Source: Jacaranda mimosifolia (Eukaryota; Streptophyta; Magnoliopsida; Lamiales; Bignoniaceae). From it: 64,000 bases of DNA. The notes beneath the pieces are model-generated. The model was not told where the DNA came from, made no database searches, and saw only the letters and a list, made by a program, of their open reading frames with translations. The position numbers and the translations under genes were made by a program. The DNA lies in NCBI GenBank assembly GCA_018894105.1, contig CM032133.1:13654501-13718500 (forward strand), written 5' to 3'. Of this stretch, positions 10,497 through 21,601 are shown piece by piece; position 1 is the stretch's first letter; each line of letters begins with the position of its first letter.

Positions 10497-13400
10497 TATC
10501 GCATTTTCATGACTTAAAAAGGTGTATGCCATATGTGCACGAACAATATCCATGGAGCATTTTCCAGCATACCTCTAGAAATTACTGGTGTGTCTAGCAA
10601 AACATTCTACCCAAAGACACACAAAGACACCACAATCCAATGGCCTTTGTTGCTGTCTGTATTTTCCTACTATCATGCTTTCGTCCACACGACACCCCAA
10701 TGAAAGCTTTAGGTACTGAGAATAGAACGCAGCCTACAAAAATATTAATCAGTTGTTGAGTCCACACTTTATGAAGAAATTTTCAGGAAAGGAAGCAAAC
10801 TTACAATGGCAATAGCCACTGGCTTGTATTGGGGGGCTATTATTGAATTCATGTACATGAAAGCACGAGCTAAAGTGTCAAGGACAACCAAGAACCAGTG
10901 ATGGGGTAGCAATATGTAATGACACGTGTTTACAACATTCAAGGTGATCTTTTCCAAATCTTTACGTGTGAAAATGTTAAGTCTAGGTATGAAGTCGAAA
11001 AATTCTTTATTTGTATATCCTGGATATTGCGTCCCTCGAGTCAGTTTAAGATATCAGCCTATGAAGTATAAAACAAATGGTTAGTCTCACTTATAACTTG
11101 AACTAAATTAAGTTAGGAAACCACCACATACCTACGCTATCATTGACATAAACCACACATCATGGTGACACTGTTTCCTAAAAGATGGGCCATGTAATAT
11201 CAACATGTATCACTCCAATACATCACCACAAAGGCACTGCCCAAATAACAGCTCGCAAAAGTGTCTTCCCTCTAGAATTTATTTTCCTCCTTCCCAGATA
11301 GTCACCCTACACAAGTATTTAGTTTAGACACCAATTTATTAAAAATAAAATCATAAGCAAATTTTGTTACCTCAAATCATCTCTTCGGAGAAAGTTGTCG
11401 ATGACTTCTCGCTCATTTTGTGAAATATGAGGACAAACTTTATTACCAATCCTTCCTTTTAATGATCAAGCATTTCCCTCTTTAGGGTGCTTGATTCATC
11501 TCCTATTTAGATCCAGTGGATGTCTTTTGTCTCCTAGAGTACAAAATATTAGTACATTAAGTACAAAGTAACAACCATTAAAGTACAAAAGATTAGCACA
11601 TTAAGTACAAATATCAACAATTGAAGTACAAAAAATCAGCACATTAAGTAAAAATACCACCAACATAAGGTATAAGACATCAGCACATTAAGTACAAATA
11701 CCAATCAACGAAGTATAAAACCTCTGGACATTAAGTACAAATATAAACCATTGAAGTACAAAAAATCAGCATATTAAGTACAAAAATCACCAACATGAAG
11801 TATAAGACATCAGCATCAACACATTAAGTACAAGTACCAACCAATGAAGTATAAAATCTCTGCACTTTAAGTACATATATCAACTATTGAAGTAAAAAAG
11901 ATTAGTACATTAAGTACAAATATCACCAATATGAAGTATAAGACATCAGCAATTAAGTACAAGTACCAATCAATGAAGTATAAAACCTCTGCACATTAAG
12001 TACAAATACCAATCAATGAAGTATAAAACTTTTGCACATTAAGTACAAATATCAACAATTTAAGTATAAAAGATCAGCACATTATGTACAAATATCACCA
12101 ACATGAAGTATAAGACATCAAGACATTAAGTACAAATACCAACCATTGAAGTACAAAATATCAGCATTTTAAGTACAAATATCACCAACATGAAGTATAA
12201 GACATTAGCACATTAAGTACAAATATCAACCATTGAAGTCTAAAACCTCAGCACATTAAGTACAAATATATAAATCATTGGGGTACGAAATATCAATCAA
12301 TCAAGTACAAACAGATCAAGTACCATACCGGCAAACTGAGTACAAATATCAACAAATAAAATATAAATAGTAAAAAAATAATACATTAAGTAGTTTATAA
12401 CACCTTTTTCTCTTCTTGTTCTTAGTCTTTTTTTGCACGAGGACGATAGGTTTTTGTCACTTGTCTTCCCCGTTTGGCTAGTGTGGTGCTCGGGGGGCTG
12501 ACAAAATCTATTGCTTTCTTTTTTGGCTTCATGTCATCTCAATTACGCACATCTGTAACAATTAATGACATGACATTTGCCACTTCAAGTTCATATTTTT
12601 TTAACTCTGCTTCATGAATTGGTGCATGAAGTTCTGTGGTCAAAGGAATGATGGAAGTTGCAGGATCATGACAGTGTCTTGTTCAACTTTTTTCATCTAA
12701 ACTATCTACAGCTTCATCACCAACACCATCATCAATCCCTAAATCAGCTTCTTATGCATTTTTCTTCCCTAAATCATTCCTTTCTTTCTCTGCATCATCC
12801 ACCAAATCATATTCCCCCTTATATAGATACTCGCCCGCTTCATCATTATGCTCCCCTTCATCAGTCTTATCCTCAGCAACATTCTCCTACTGACCCTGCT
12901 CTTTAATTGTCATCATCTCTACTGAAGCAATTTTTTCCTTCGATGATTGATCTTTCACTGTAATAATTGCTTCAAATATTGTATGATCACAAATATGTAC
13001 TTCAGTGATAGCAATAGTGGTAGCCTCTAATTTCTTGATCAAAACTGCCAAGTCTAACTCCTCTGGAGCAGGGTTGAGGACTACAACCTTTTACAATGAA
13101 AATAATTATCAAATTCAAATTATTATAAAAAAAAATAATAATGAATTATTACCATATCTCTTGTAACTTGTTTCAATTTATTCTTGGCCTCATTCACATT
13201 ATTTGGGAGTTTGCTATCCTTCCACCGGTAAAAACATGGAAATCAAATAACTTTTTGGTGAACCCAATGATGGGATGTGTTTGTAAACCCATGCCTGTCA
13301 TTCATAAATGGAAAAATTATACACACTTAAATATAAATATAATCAATGTTATTAGTAAAATGAAAATCACTTACCATCAAACCAATTGTGTACCTATCAA

Positions 13401-14040
13401 GGTACTTCTTCTTACTGCTTTCTCCACCAACTCCTCCTACATGGTTCCTCATATCTTTGACAAGAAAGTTGTACGCAGCTATGCCCTATGCAGACAAACC
13501 GACTCTTGACAAATCGTCCTAGTATGGTAGGAGAATTCATGAAGTCCAATAATTAGAAGTTGGAAATATAAAACAATTAAAAACAAAAAGTATATATAAC
13601 CTACAAAAATCATTGAAGTCCTCCTCACTATCCTTATTCACATACTCCTCAAACATTTTTGCTATTTCAAATCTTGTTATATTCTTCAACTTTCTGAAGA
13701 AAAAAAAAGGTGGTCCATAGTTGAAAACTTCATCTTCAATCTTATATCAGCTGATTGCCCCACATGTGGCAACCCTAAAACCATAGAAAATTAGGCTTCA
13801 AAAAATGGAACTTCAACCTCCTTCGCAAAAATAAATGATAGATTTTTTGCGTCAAACCTTCTAAGTATAGCTTCAAGCGAATAAAGCTAGAACTGGGCTT
13901 AGACATATCCATGTATATATAAAAATGAGTCTTCCTCAATGCATCAAAATATTTGACCCCATATTGGACTTCACATGCTCCAATTTAGTCTGAAAATATT
14001 GGGGGGAGCAACGAGAGCAGACCTCATTATGTCTTGCCTT
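10497..14040 (-). pseudogene. MULE-A passenger gene: DUF1985-like plus Ulp1 (C48) protease domain, degenerate
   Basis: This is a multi-exon minus-strand gene read by fragments. From 14.0 to 13.6 kb there is a DUF1985-like N-terminus (LRKTHFYIYMDMSK; FDAKNLSFIF). At 13.5-13.2 kb a block includes 'AWVYKHIPSLGSP'. From 13.08 to 12.42 kb there is an acidic linker rich in E, D and K. After a large GTACTT/AAGTAC array come short exons at 11.5-11.1 kb. The Ulp1 domain follows: 'HHWFLVVLDTLARAF' at about 10880-10930 supplies the histidine, and 'QQQRPLDCGVFVC' at about 10640 supplies the glutamine and catalytic cysteine. The expected aspartate-containing YDS motif reads MNS. Ulp1 enzymes cut SUMO; such domains are known passengers of Kaonashi-type MULEs. 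Several stops make function unlikely. Exon limits are approximate. Confidence 0.72.
11525..12385 (-). repeat. About 42-bp tandem array with AAGTAC on plus strand (GTACTT on minus)
   Basis: Roughly twenty units of about 40-42 bp alternate 'cattaagtacaaatatcaac' with 'attgaagtacaaaagatcag'. The hexamer is the reverse complement of that in the 2700-8260 arrays, so GTACTT is on the sense strand of the Ulp1-type gene. It sits between exons of that gene and probably fills an intron. Confidence 0.88.
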
Positions 14041-14079
14041 TGCTGCAATAAAATATAAAAAAATTAGTATATAAATAGA

Positions 14080-14430
14080 TTATATACTATCACTTTCAAA
14101 TAATATGTATTGAAATATTGAATGTTTTGTACTATGGTTACTTGTAAAATGTACTTAAGATACGCAAATTATCTACTTCCACTTTCAAATAATGTGTACT
14201 GAAAGGTTGAATGTTCTACAGTTACTTGTAAAATGTACTTCAAATATACAGATTATATACTACCACTCTCAGATAATGTGTATTGAAAGGTTGAATGTTT
14301 TGTCCTACAGTTGTTGTAAAATGTAATTCAAATACACAGATCATATACTACCACTTTCAAATAATGTGTACTGAAAGGTTGAATGTTTTTTGTACTATAG
14401 TTGCTTGTAAAATATACTTTACACAAACAA
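14080..14430 (+). repeat. About 87-bp tandem array, four units
   Basis: Units begin near 14091, 14180, 14264 and 14351 with 'cactttcaaataatgtgtac' and contain 'tgaaaggttgaatgtt' and 'cttgtaaaatgtacttcaaa'. It lies upstream of, or at the start of, the Ulp1-type gene, and again contains GTACTT. Confidence 0.85.
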
Positions 14431-15954
14431 ATAACATAATACCACTTTAAATAATTTCAAGGTATAATTTCAGGTATAAGAAGTATAAACCCCAAGAAAG
14501 TGAAGTATAAATGTCATGCCTTTCAAGTACAAATAAGAGATTTTTATTACAATAAAAATCACATATATATATATATATAACAAATTGGTTCAAATTATTA
14601 ACAACTAAAAAAGAGTTCAAACAAAGAAAGATGAGAAAATCTACCTACAAAACTTTTAAAACTAAAAAATACACACATTTGAAAGATAGCACAATCCACG
14701 AAATGAGAAGCAGAAAACATACCTTTCTAAACTATGTTCTGTTCCTTCTGTCCTTCACTCCTTGTTGGTGAACTTGGTTGTTCCATTTTTGCAGAGTTGC
14801 AGAGAAATAGGGTTTTTTTTTTCTGCTTGTTGCGTCGATTTCGCTTTGCCTTTTCTGTTCTCTTGTATGGTTGCGCCATTTTCTTGGCAGACAAGAGGAT
14901 TTTTTTGCGCCTTTTGTTTAACATAAGAGAAGTCGGTTTCCAAAAAAAAAAAAAAAACATGCTTTTGAAGAAAAGTTGTCATTTGTTTGAGTGAGGAGAA
15001 AAAAACCGCCATCTGCTGTTTTTTTTTTTTTGTTATTTTGGCTAGGTACAAAGGTATTTAAGTCTTTCTCAAAGATTTGAGGAGTGATTCCTAAAGATTT
15101 GGAAAACGTAGGGAGTAAAGTGCAAAATGAAAGTAGGCAAGGGAATTTTATCCTAATTAACCATTCTTATTTCAACATAATCCACAAACTAGTTAATAAT
15201 AACACTTTATTCCAACTTAATTTAATTGATAAGAAATAAAAAATTAAATAATAATATTATATTAACATATTTTATACTATTACATTAAAATATTATTTTT
15301 AAATCAATATTTTTTAAAAATTTTACTTTACTAATTCAATCACATTTTCATTCTTATACGCAAAACAATGACAAAAAAATAATTTAGGATTTGTTTCAAA
15401 ATAAAAAAATGAAAATAAAAACACCACCAATTGGGGCCTTAATTTTTATTTTTATTTTAGGGCTTGGATATGTTGCCTATGGTCCAATCGCTTTTCCACA
15501 TGCATCCCTCTCTTGCTATAGTAATTTTGCACAAGACAAATAGGCCATGGGACCAATGCCATAAACGGCAACATTTAATTTGGCACATTATCCACCACTG
15601 TTAGCCACACGCACAATTCACACAATATAGACAGATACCATCAATTCACCCAACTAAAAACGCAATTTTGCCACGGAACTCAAAAGTTTGGACTATCTTT
15701 TTTGGGTCCCAAATACAATCGAACATGCTGATGCTATATGATTTATGCGCCATTCAACCTAACCAATAAATTAAAAAATCAAACACAATTATTTGCTCAA
15801 AAATAATATAATCTCTCTATACTAGAAACTTGATGGAGTTTCAACAACTTCCTTTGGAGTTTACGTCAACATATATACATATATACAAGAAGGCCTAAAG
15901 AATTCTCCTACTATTTCTAAATTTAAGTCCATTAACTTAATAACCAGAGCTGTA
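14431..15954. other. AT-rich stretch without a recognisable gene
   Basis: The stretch holds an (AT)n run at 14566-14580 and long A/T homopolymers at 14812-14822, 14941-14957 and 15020-15031. Open frames on both strands around 14730-15050 are low-complexity (K/F-rich) and overlap each other. The 14.7-15.1 kb part could be the leader of the Ulp1-type gene and the end of MULE-A, but no terminal repeat was found. Imperfect inverted 'tgttgcctatggtcc' motifs face each other at 15470-15575. I see nothing else. Confidence 0.5.
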
Positions 15955-16640
15955 AATAGATATTTAAAAATTCATTTATCATTCGCATGCATATTCGTTT
16001 ATAAAAAATTTAAAGCGGATATTATCCGTAGTCGATTAGTAGATATCCGATTATAAATGGATATGGATTTGGTAAATGCATATCCGACCTGTTTAATATC
16101 TGCTCCGAATATATATTTATTAAATAATATATTATCTATATTTTTCAATAAAAACATCATAATCCATATATGTATATATATATATTATAATTGAAGAATG
16201 GTGAAGAAAAAAGAATAAATTTAAAAAAATATTGTACTATAGAGAAAAAAATTGAAGAATAAAGTTAATCAACATAATTATTGTTGGTTGACTTTATAAT
16301 TAATATACTTAAATGTCATTATTAATATTAATTAGTACTAATAATCAATTATAAAGTCAATTATTAATTAGAAATTATGCTATTTGTTTGATTGTTTTCT
16401 TTTTAATGAAATTATATACTTCCTTCTATTAATTAAAAATATGTATTTGTTACAGACTCATAAATTCACGTATTTGGATATTCGTAAATAGATATCCAAA
16501 TAATTATCATCGAATATTAATATAAAAAAAATAATTCAAATACGGATAAGTTTAATAAAATATGGATGCATCTAAATAATTATAATCAAATACGGATATA
16601 TTCAAATTCGACCGATATCTGACTAGTTAAACACGATCTC
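15955..16640. repeat. AT-rich repeat remnant with 'gatatccga' motifs
   Basis: Many variants of 'ggatatccg', 'cggatat' and 'aaatggatat' occur in both orientations. This resembles the subterminal parts of non-autonomous plant elements whose ends begin 'gctgtaaatagatat'. No clean terminal inverted repeat or TSD was found, so family assignment is left open. Confidence 0.35.
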
Positions 16641-16654
16641 AACGATTAGAACTT

Positions 16655-16782
16655 TTATTTGGCGGGTCTCACGTCTCGGTCACCCCATATAGTAGGCCTT
16701 GCCTAGTTGGACCCTCGAACTCAAATCTCGGCATGTCCACCTTGTTAGACGGGTCATAGGCTTTTGGTTGCATATCTTCGGC
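16655..16782 (-). other. Unassigned sequence flanking a hAT MITE
   Basis: When the hAT element is removed, 17300-17340 joins this segment and gives a short uninterrupted minus-strand frame (starting around EPRAEDMQPKAYDPSNK, ending YGVTET). The family is not recognised. It may be a gene fragment. Confidence 0.25.
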
Positions 16783-17291
16783 TAGAGATGGCACCCGCGG
16801 GGAATGGGGCAGGGAGCTACTCCCCCGTCCCCGTCCCTGAACCCCACCCTGTCCCCCGTCCCCGAACCCCACCCTGTCCCCCGTCCCCGTTCCCCAAATC
16901 CCGCGGGGATCCGCGGGGATCCCCAAAATATTTCTTATTTGTGCATAAAATGACTAAAAAATAAAAAATAACTAGGCCTCTGTTAATATATTTTATTAAT
17001 TTATATTTTATAATTAATAAATTCTTATAAATTATATGAAATTACTAAAAAAGTATTAAAAAAATAGTGTATATATAATAGTATATATGAAATATATAAA
17101 ATATAAAATATAATTTATATATATAATAGCATATATGTAATATAATATATATATTTTTTAATTAATATGATGGGGCAGGGAGTATGATCCCCGTCCCCGT
17201 CCCTGAATTAGCTTTGGGGAGAGTTTCCTCCCCATCCCCATCCCCGTGGGGAAAAATTCCCCAAAAATTGGGGAATTTTTTGCCATGCCTA
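16783..17291. mobile_element. hAT-type MITE with GC-rich ends, 509 bp, TSD TCTTCGGC
   Basis: The element starts TAGAGATGGCA and ends with the inverted form TAGGCATGGCA. A perfect 8-bp duplication, TCTTCGGC, lies at 16775-16782 and 17292-17299, as expected for hAT. Both ends carry runs of ccccgtcccc/ggggatcc facing each other around a very AT-rich centre, so it can fold on itself. Two overlapping open frames in the GC-rich left arm are compositional artefacts. No transposase is present. Confidence 0.85.
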
Positions 17292-17463
17292 TCTTCGGCT
17301 CTAGGCTCCTGCTTTAGCTGAAATATGGAAGCCTAGCACTAGGGCCACTATCATGCATGCATTGTCCATCAATATATATTTATATATAATCAAATTATTG
17401 CATCAAGAAAAATATATCTATTACATCGTTCTATGTTTTTCAAAGAAAAATCATTATACTAAT

Positions 17464-18101
17464 TGTAGACATATCAATTTTTGGCCAATTGAGAAGTGAC
17501 ACGTGTAAAATAATATACTAGTTAATAGTTTAAAATTTTCTATTTATATTTTGAAATTTACTAAATTTAATTTCAAAAGATAAATAGTTAATTTTAATTA
17601 ATACTCTAGTATTTATTTTATATTCCACAATACAAATTCCAGCAAGTGAGAGGAACTTTGAAGGAGTCCAACAATTCTCTCAATCAAATTTAAGGAGATC
17701 CATGGCATTCTTCGCGAAGCTCATCATATTCTAACATTTGACTCGGTAAAAGGTACGAAGCCCTCGAATTGGTGTTATTTTATTCAAATTAAATTCAAGA
17801 AGAACCACGATATTCAAGGCATTCTTCACGGAGCTCATATATTTTGACGTTTGATTCGAGATTAAGGTGCGAAGCCCTTGAAGTGACGTTATTTCTTCAA
17901 ATCAAATTTAAGGAGATCCACGACGTTCAAGGCATTCTTTGCGAAGTTCATTAAATTCAAGATCATATTTGGAAAAGAAGAATAAGAGGATTAGATTAGA
18001 GATTGAATCCACAATTGATAAGTTTAAATTTTATTTTATTTGTATCAATTTTTCTTGTCTTGTAATTTTATTTATTGCAGACAAAGAAATTTGTGCTAAC
18101 A
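17464..18101 (+). repeat. 5' LTR (638 bp), internally deleted
   Basis: It aligns with the 3' LTR except that about 210 bp are missing at about 17625, where the sequence jumps from 'tattttatatt' to 'ccacaatacaaattcc'. The missing part holds the TATA box seen in the 3' LTR at 20589. Confidence 0.85.
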
Positions 18102-18169
18102 ATTTTTGGCACGCCTAGTGGGACTATCTCTATCTCTCAATCTTTCCTTCATCAAGATTGAAGTATCAA

Positions 18170-19329
18170 ATGGCCGCCAACAAGATTGTTGCATTGAAAA
18201 TTACTACCTCAAATTCCTCAAGTACTAGGGCAAAAAGTGTTGGCGTCATCACAAGAAGTATATCCAAGAAGTTGCAATCATCTTCGAAGGTGGCTCATTT
18301 GCTTGCTATGGTAAAGGCGTTGCCGTATTTATTAATATGAATGAAGATGGTGGAGACTCGAAAGAAGAATCTGCATCATCCATTCTCCACTCAACATCAA
18401 ATTCCTCAAGCATGGCAACAGTGATGTTGAAAAGTGCTACAACTTTGGAGGAACAAATTGCAAATTTGACGAAGGCCATTGAAAGACTCACAAAGCATGT
18501 CTAGGGGCGAGACTTTCAAATCTCTAAATTAATGAGCAAAGTAGACATGGTGGAGAAACAAATTAAGGCTCATGATGAAGGCGAAACATCCACAAAGGAA
18601 TAGTCAGCCGAAAATGAAAAGACTGCAAATAAATAACTACAAGTTTCCACTTATAGACTAATTCCCATTGACCAATTGAAGGAGTTTATCATTGAGACTA
18701 TCAAAGACAAGCTTGATGGAAGTTCTTAATTGTCTATGAGTTATTCCAAGCTATATACTCAAAGGATTGACAACCTGAAGATGCCAATTGGTTACCAACC
18801 ACCAAAGTTTTAGCAATTTGATGGCAAGAGCAACCCAAAGCAACACGTGGCTCATTTAATTGAAACTTGTAAAAATGCTAGGACATATGGAGATCATCTA
18901 ATCAAGCAGTTTATTTGATCATTAAAGGATAATGCTTTTGATTGGTATATTAATTTAGAGACAAGCTCCATCAATAGTTGGGGGCAACTGGAACAAGAGT
19001 TCCTCAATCGTTTCTATAGCACTCAAAGGACAATTAGCATGGTTGAACTTACTAACTCTCCCCAGTGGAAAGAAGAACTTGTCATTGACTACATTAATCG
19101 TTGGAGAAATTTGAGTCTTAATAGCAAAGATCAATTGTCGAAGGCTTCAGCAATTGAGATGTGTATCCAAGGAATGCATTGGAGGCTAAGCTACATACTT
19201 CAAGGAATCAAATTAAAAGCTTTTGCAGATTTGGCAATGTATGCACATAATATTGAAATGAGCATGAATTTTGATGAACAAAAAGACTCAAGTGATGTCA
19301 ATGATGATGAAGATGTTGGGGGCAATTAA
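18170..19329 (+). pseudogene. Retrotransposon gag, degenerate
   Basis: The frame opens at ATG 18170 (MAANKIVALKITTSNSSS) and passes through several stops. Motifs recognisable in plant Ty3/gypsy gag follow: 'FDGKSNPKQHVAHLIETC' near 18820, 'SLKDNAFDWYINLE', 'EQEFLNRFYST' near 19010, then the intact C-terminal block 19039-19329 (VIDYINRWR, AIEMCIQGMHW). Gag would form the particle around element RNA. At least four stops in the first two thirds mean no full product. It is the only coding region of the element. Confidence 0.8.
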
Positions 19330-19339
19330 TTTTCATCTC

Positions 19340-19990
19340 CAAATTCCAAATGCTCCTCGATATGAGCCTAAACTGTCAATAATGCTCCCACATAAGAGCA
19401 TGAACTATCTAAAATTCTCAAGTCTCTAATACTTCAAGCCAAGGCTCAAAGTTCCAAGTCCCAAGTCTAAGACTCAAAATTTTAAATCTCCAAATCAAAT
19501 ACTCAAGTCTTTAAGTCTCCAAATTCAAGATCATGTCTTCAAGTCTCCAAATCCATGACTCAAGTCTCCAAATATTCAAGTCAATGCTCAAGTTTCTAAA
19601 TCTCTAAGTCCAAGACTCAAATTTTTAGGTCTCCAAATCAAAGATTTAAATCTTCAAGTCTTCAAGTCCAGAGTTCAAGTCTTCAAATTCCAAATGCTCA
19701 TTAGTAAGAGCTTAAGCTATCAATAAGGCTCATAGATATAAGCATAAACTATCTACATATTCAAAGTCTCCCCATGTGCTCCTTGATAAGAGTTTAAACT
19801 ATCAATAAGGCTCTTAGATACGAACATAAACTATCTAAATATTTAAAGTTTCCCCATATACTTCTTGATAAGAGTGTAAACTATCTATTAAGTCAAACTC
19901 AAGTAAACTCCTTGACATGAGTATAAATTATTAACCAAATTCAAGTGGACTCCTTAACACGAGTATAAACTATCTATTCAAGTTAAATAT
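19340..19990 (+). repeat. Degenerate short repeats between gag and the 3' LTR
   Basis: First (19370-19700) come many variants of 'caagtctccaaat'. Then (19690-19990) come variants of 'gataagagtttaaactatca'. No frame survives. Such low-complexity tails are common in non-autonomous elements. Confidence 0.7.
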
Positions 19991-20248
19991 GCTCATTGAC
20001 GCACGAGTCTAAATTGCATGTTACCCTTGGCCCGTATGAATATAAATTGTGTACGGCACACCCATCAAAAGGATATTTACTTGACCTTTTGATTGGGCAC
20101 CATAGCTTGAGAAATGCTTGGAGAATGTTCTTATTGCAAACATATGTGAAAAAATTGGGAGAAAAGGAAAACTTCTCAAATACTTCAAGTCTTGCCTCTT
20201 TCGTGGATGATTGGCACATCTTTCGCCAAGTCTTGAAGTAGGGGCATT

Positions 20249-21097
20249 TGTAGACATATCAATTTTTGGTCAATTGAGAAGTGATATTTGTAAAATAATT
20301 TGCTAGTTATTAATTTAAAATTTTCTATTTATATTTTGGAAGTTACTAAATTTAACTCCAAAAGATAAATAGTTAATTTAATTAATACACTAGTATTTAT
20401 TTTATGTTCAAATCAAATATTGAAAACTATCAAAGATAAAGTGTCTACATCTATGGACCAATCAAATTGAAGATATTTGATATTATCTCTTGATATCTAA
20501 TATTATCTCTTGATATTTGATATTATCTTATCATAGAGATAACTATCAAAGAAGTTCAAGTCAATTTGGAAGTCTCCCATCAAGCATCTATATAAAGGGG
20601 GTGACCAAAACTCATTCTACACACAACACAAATTCCAGCAAGTGAGAGGACCTTTGAAGGAGTCCAGCAATTCTTTGAATCAAATTTAAGGAGATTCATG
20701 GCATTCTCGTAGAGCTCATCATATTCTGGCGTTTGATTCGGGATTAAAGTGCGGAGCCCTCGAATTGACGTTATTTTATTCAAATTAAATTCAATGATAT
20801 CCACGACATTCAAGACGTTTTTCGCGGAGCTCATATATTTTGGTATTTGATTCAAGATTAAGGTGTGAAACCCTTGAATTAGCATTATTTCTTCAAATCA
20901 AATTTAAGGAGATCCACGGCGTTCAAAGCGTTCTTTGCAGAACTCATTAAATTCAAGATCATATTTGGAAGGAAAAAATTAGAGGATTAAATTAGAAATT
21001 GAATCCACAATTGATAAGTTTAAATTTCATTTTATTTGTATCAATTTTTTTTGTCTTGTAATTTTATTTATTGCAAACAAAGAAATTTGCATTTACA
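20249..21097 (+). repeat. 3' LTR (849 bp), complete
   Basis: It starts TGTAGACATATC at 20249 and ends TTTACA at 21097, directly before the TSD. It contains the promoter segment absent from the 5' copy. Confidence 0.88.
20589..20596 (+). promoter_or_regulatory. TATA box of the TR-GAG 3' LTR
   Basis: TATATAAA followed by 'ggggtgaccaaaactcattc' has the form of a plant LTR core promoter. The 5' LTR lacks this segment. Confidence 0.6.
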
Positions 21098-21155
21098 CTA
21101 ATATAGTAACAAAATATAATAATACCAAAATTGCATAACACTAGTTACCATATAA

Positions 21156-21601
21156 TTACTTTTTTTGAGGCATTGACCCCAACCTATGCATTATATCGGA
21201 AGAGTAGTGACCCTTACACATTACAAGAGTTATTCCAACTTTTCTACAATTCAGTCTAGTGATGATGCTCACTTTTTCAATAACATAAGGAAGTAATTCT
21301 ACATAATTGCCAAAGAACTGCATAAATGTAATAGAAAACTATAAAAAAAAAAAATTGTGATCTACATATCTTAGCAAAATATCCAAGGTTCAGCTTTCCG
21401 TACAGCAAATAGACTCAAGAGCCAACCAATAGGCAATCATCTAGGTTTTCCACAACCAACAAGCTCGTTTAATTCTACAATTATGTCGGACATAGACGTC
21501 AGCAAGGATGGTCTCTTTATTAGCCAAGGGCCAAGCCAACATGTTCTTTTCAAAGCTTTTTATTTTCCAGCCACAGCATAGGTCAAATCCAGATTAGAGC
21601 C
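21156..21601 (-). pseudogene. LINE 3' end: ORF2 C-terminus remnant, 3' UTR and poly(A)
   Basis: The minus strand continues the RNase H-side sequence past the solo LTR at 21602 (DLTYAVAGK...). It then passes stops, a T-rich 3' untranslated stretch and ends in a short A-tail (T-run at 21160-21166) next to the TSD. Confidence 0.65.

Larger units (their letters stand above)
17464..21097 (+). mobile_element. Gag-only LTR retrotransposon (TR-GAG-like), TSD CTAAT
   Basis: Both LTRs begin TGTAGACATATC and end in ...ACA, and the whole is bordered by CTAAT at 17459-17463 and 21098-21102. The internal part (18102-20248) has a gag-like frame and repetitive DNA but no protease, RT, RNase H or integrase. 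This fits the non-autonomous TR-GAG class. A conserved TTTTTGGCACGCCTAGTG just after the 5' LTR is the primer-binding region, and 'gaagtaggggca' before the 3' LTR is the polypurine tract. Confidence 0.85.

Noticed and set aside
12658..12906. Histidine/leucine-rich protein on the plus strand
   Set aside because: It is the antisense of the acidic linker exon of the minus-strand Ulp1-type gene.
14727..15051. Lysine-rich or phenylalanine-rich proteins
   Set aside because: Overlapping frames on opposite strands in A/T homopolymer DNA; no family resemblance.
16669..16964. Proline/glycine-rich proteins on both strands
   Set aside because: They lie in the GC-rich arm of the hAT MITE and reflect cccc/gggg repeats.
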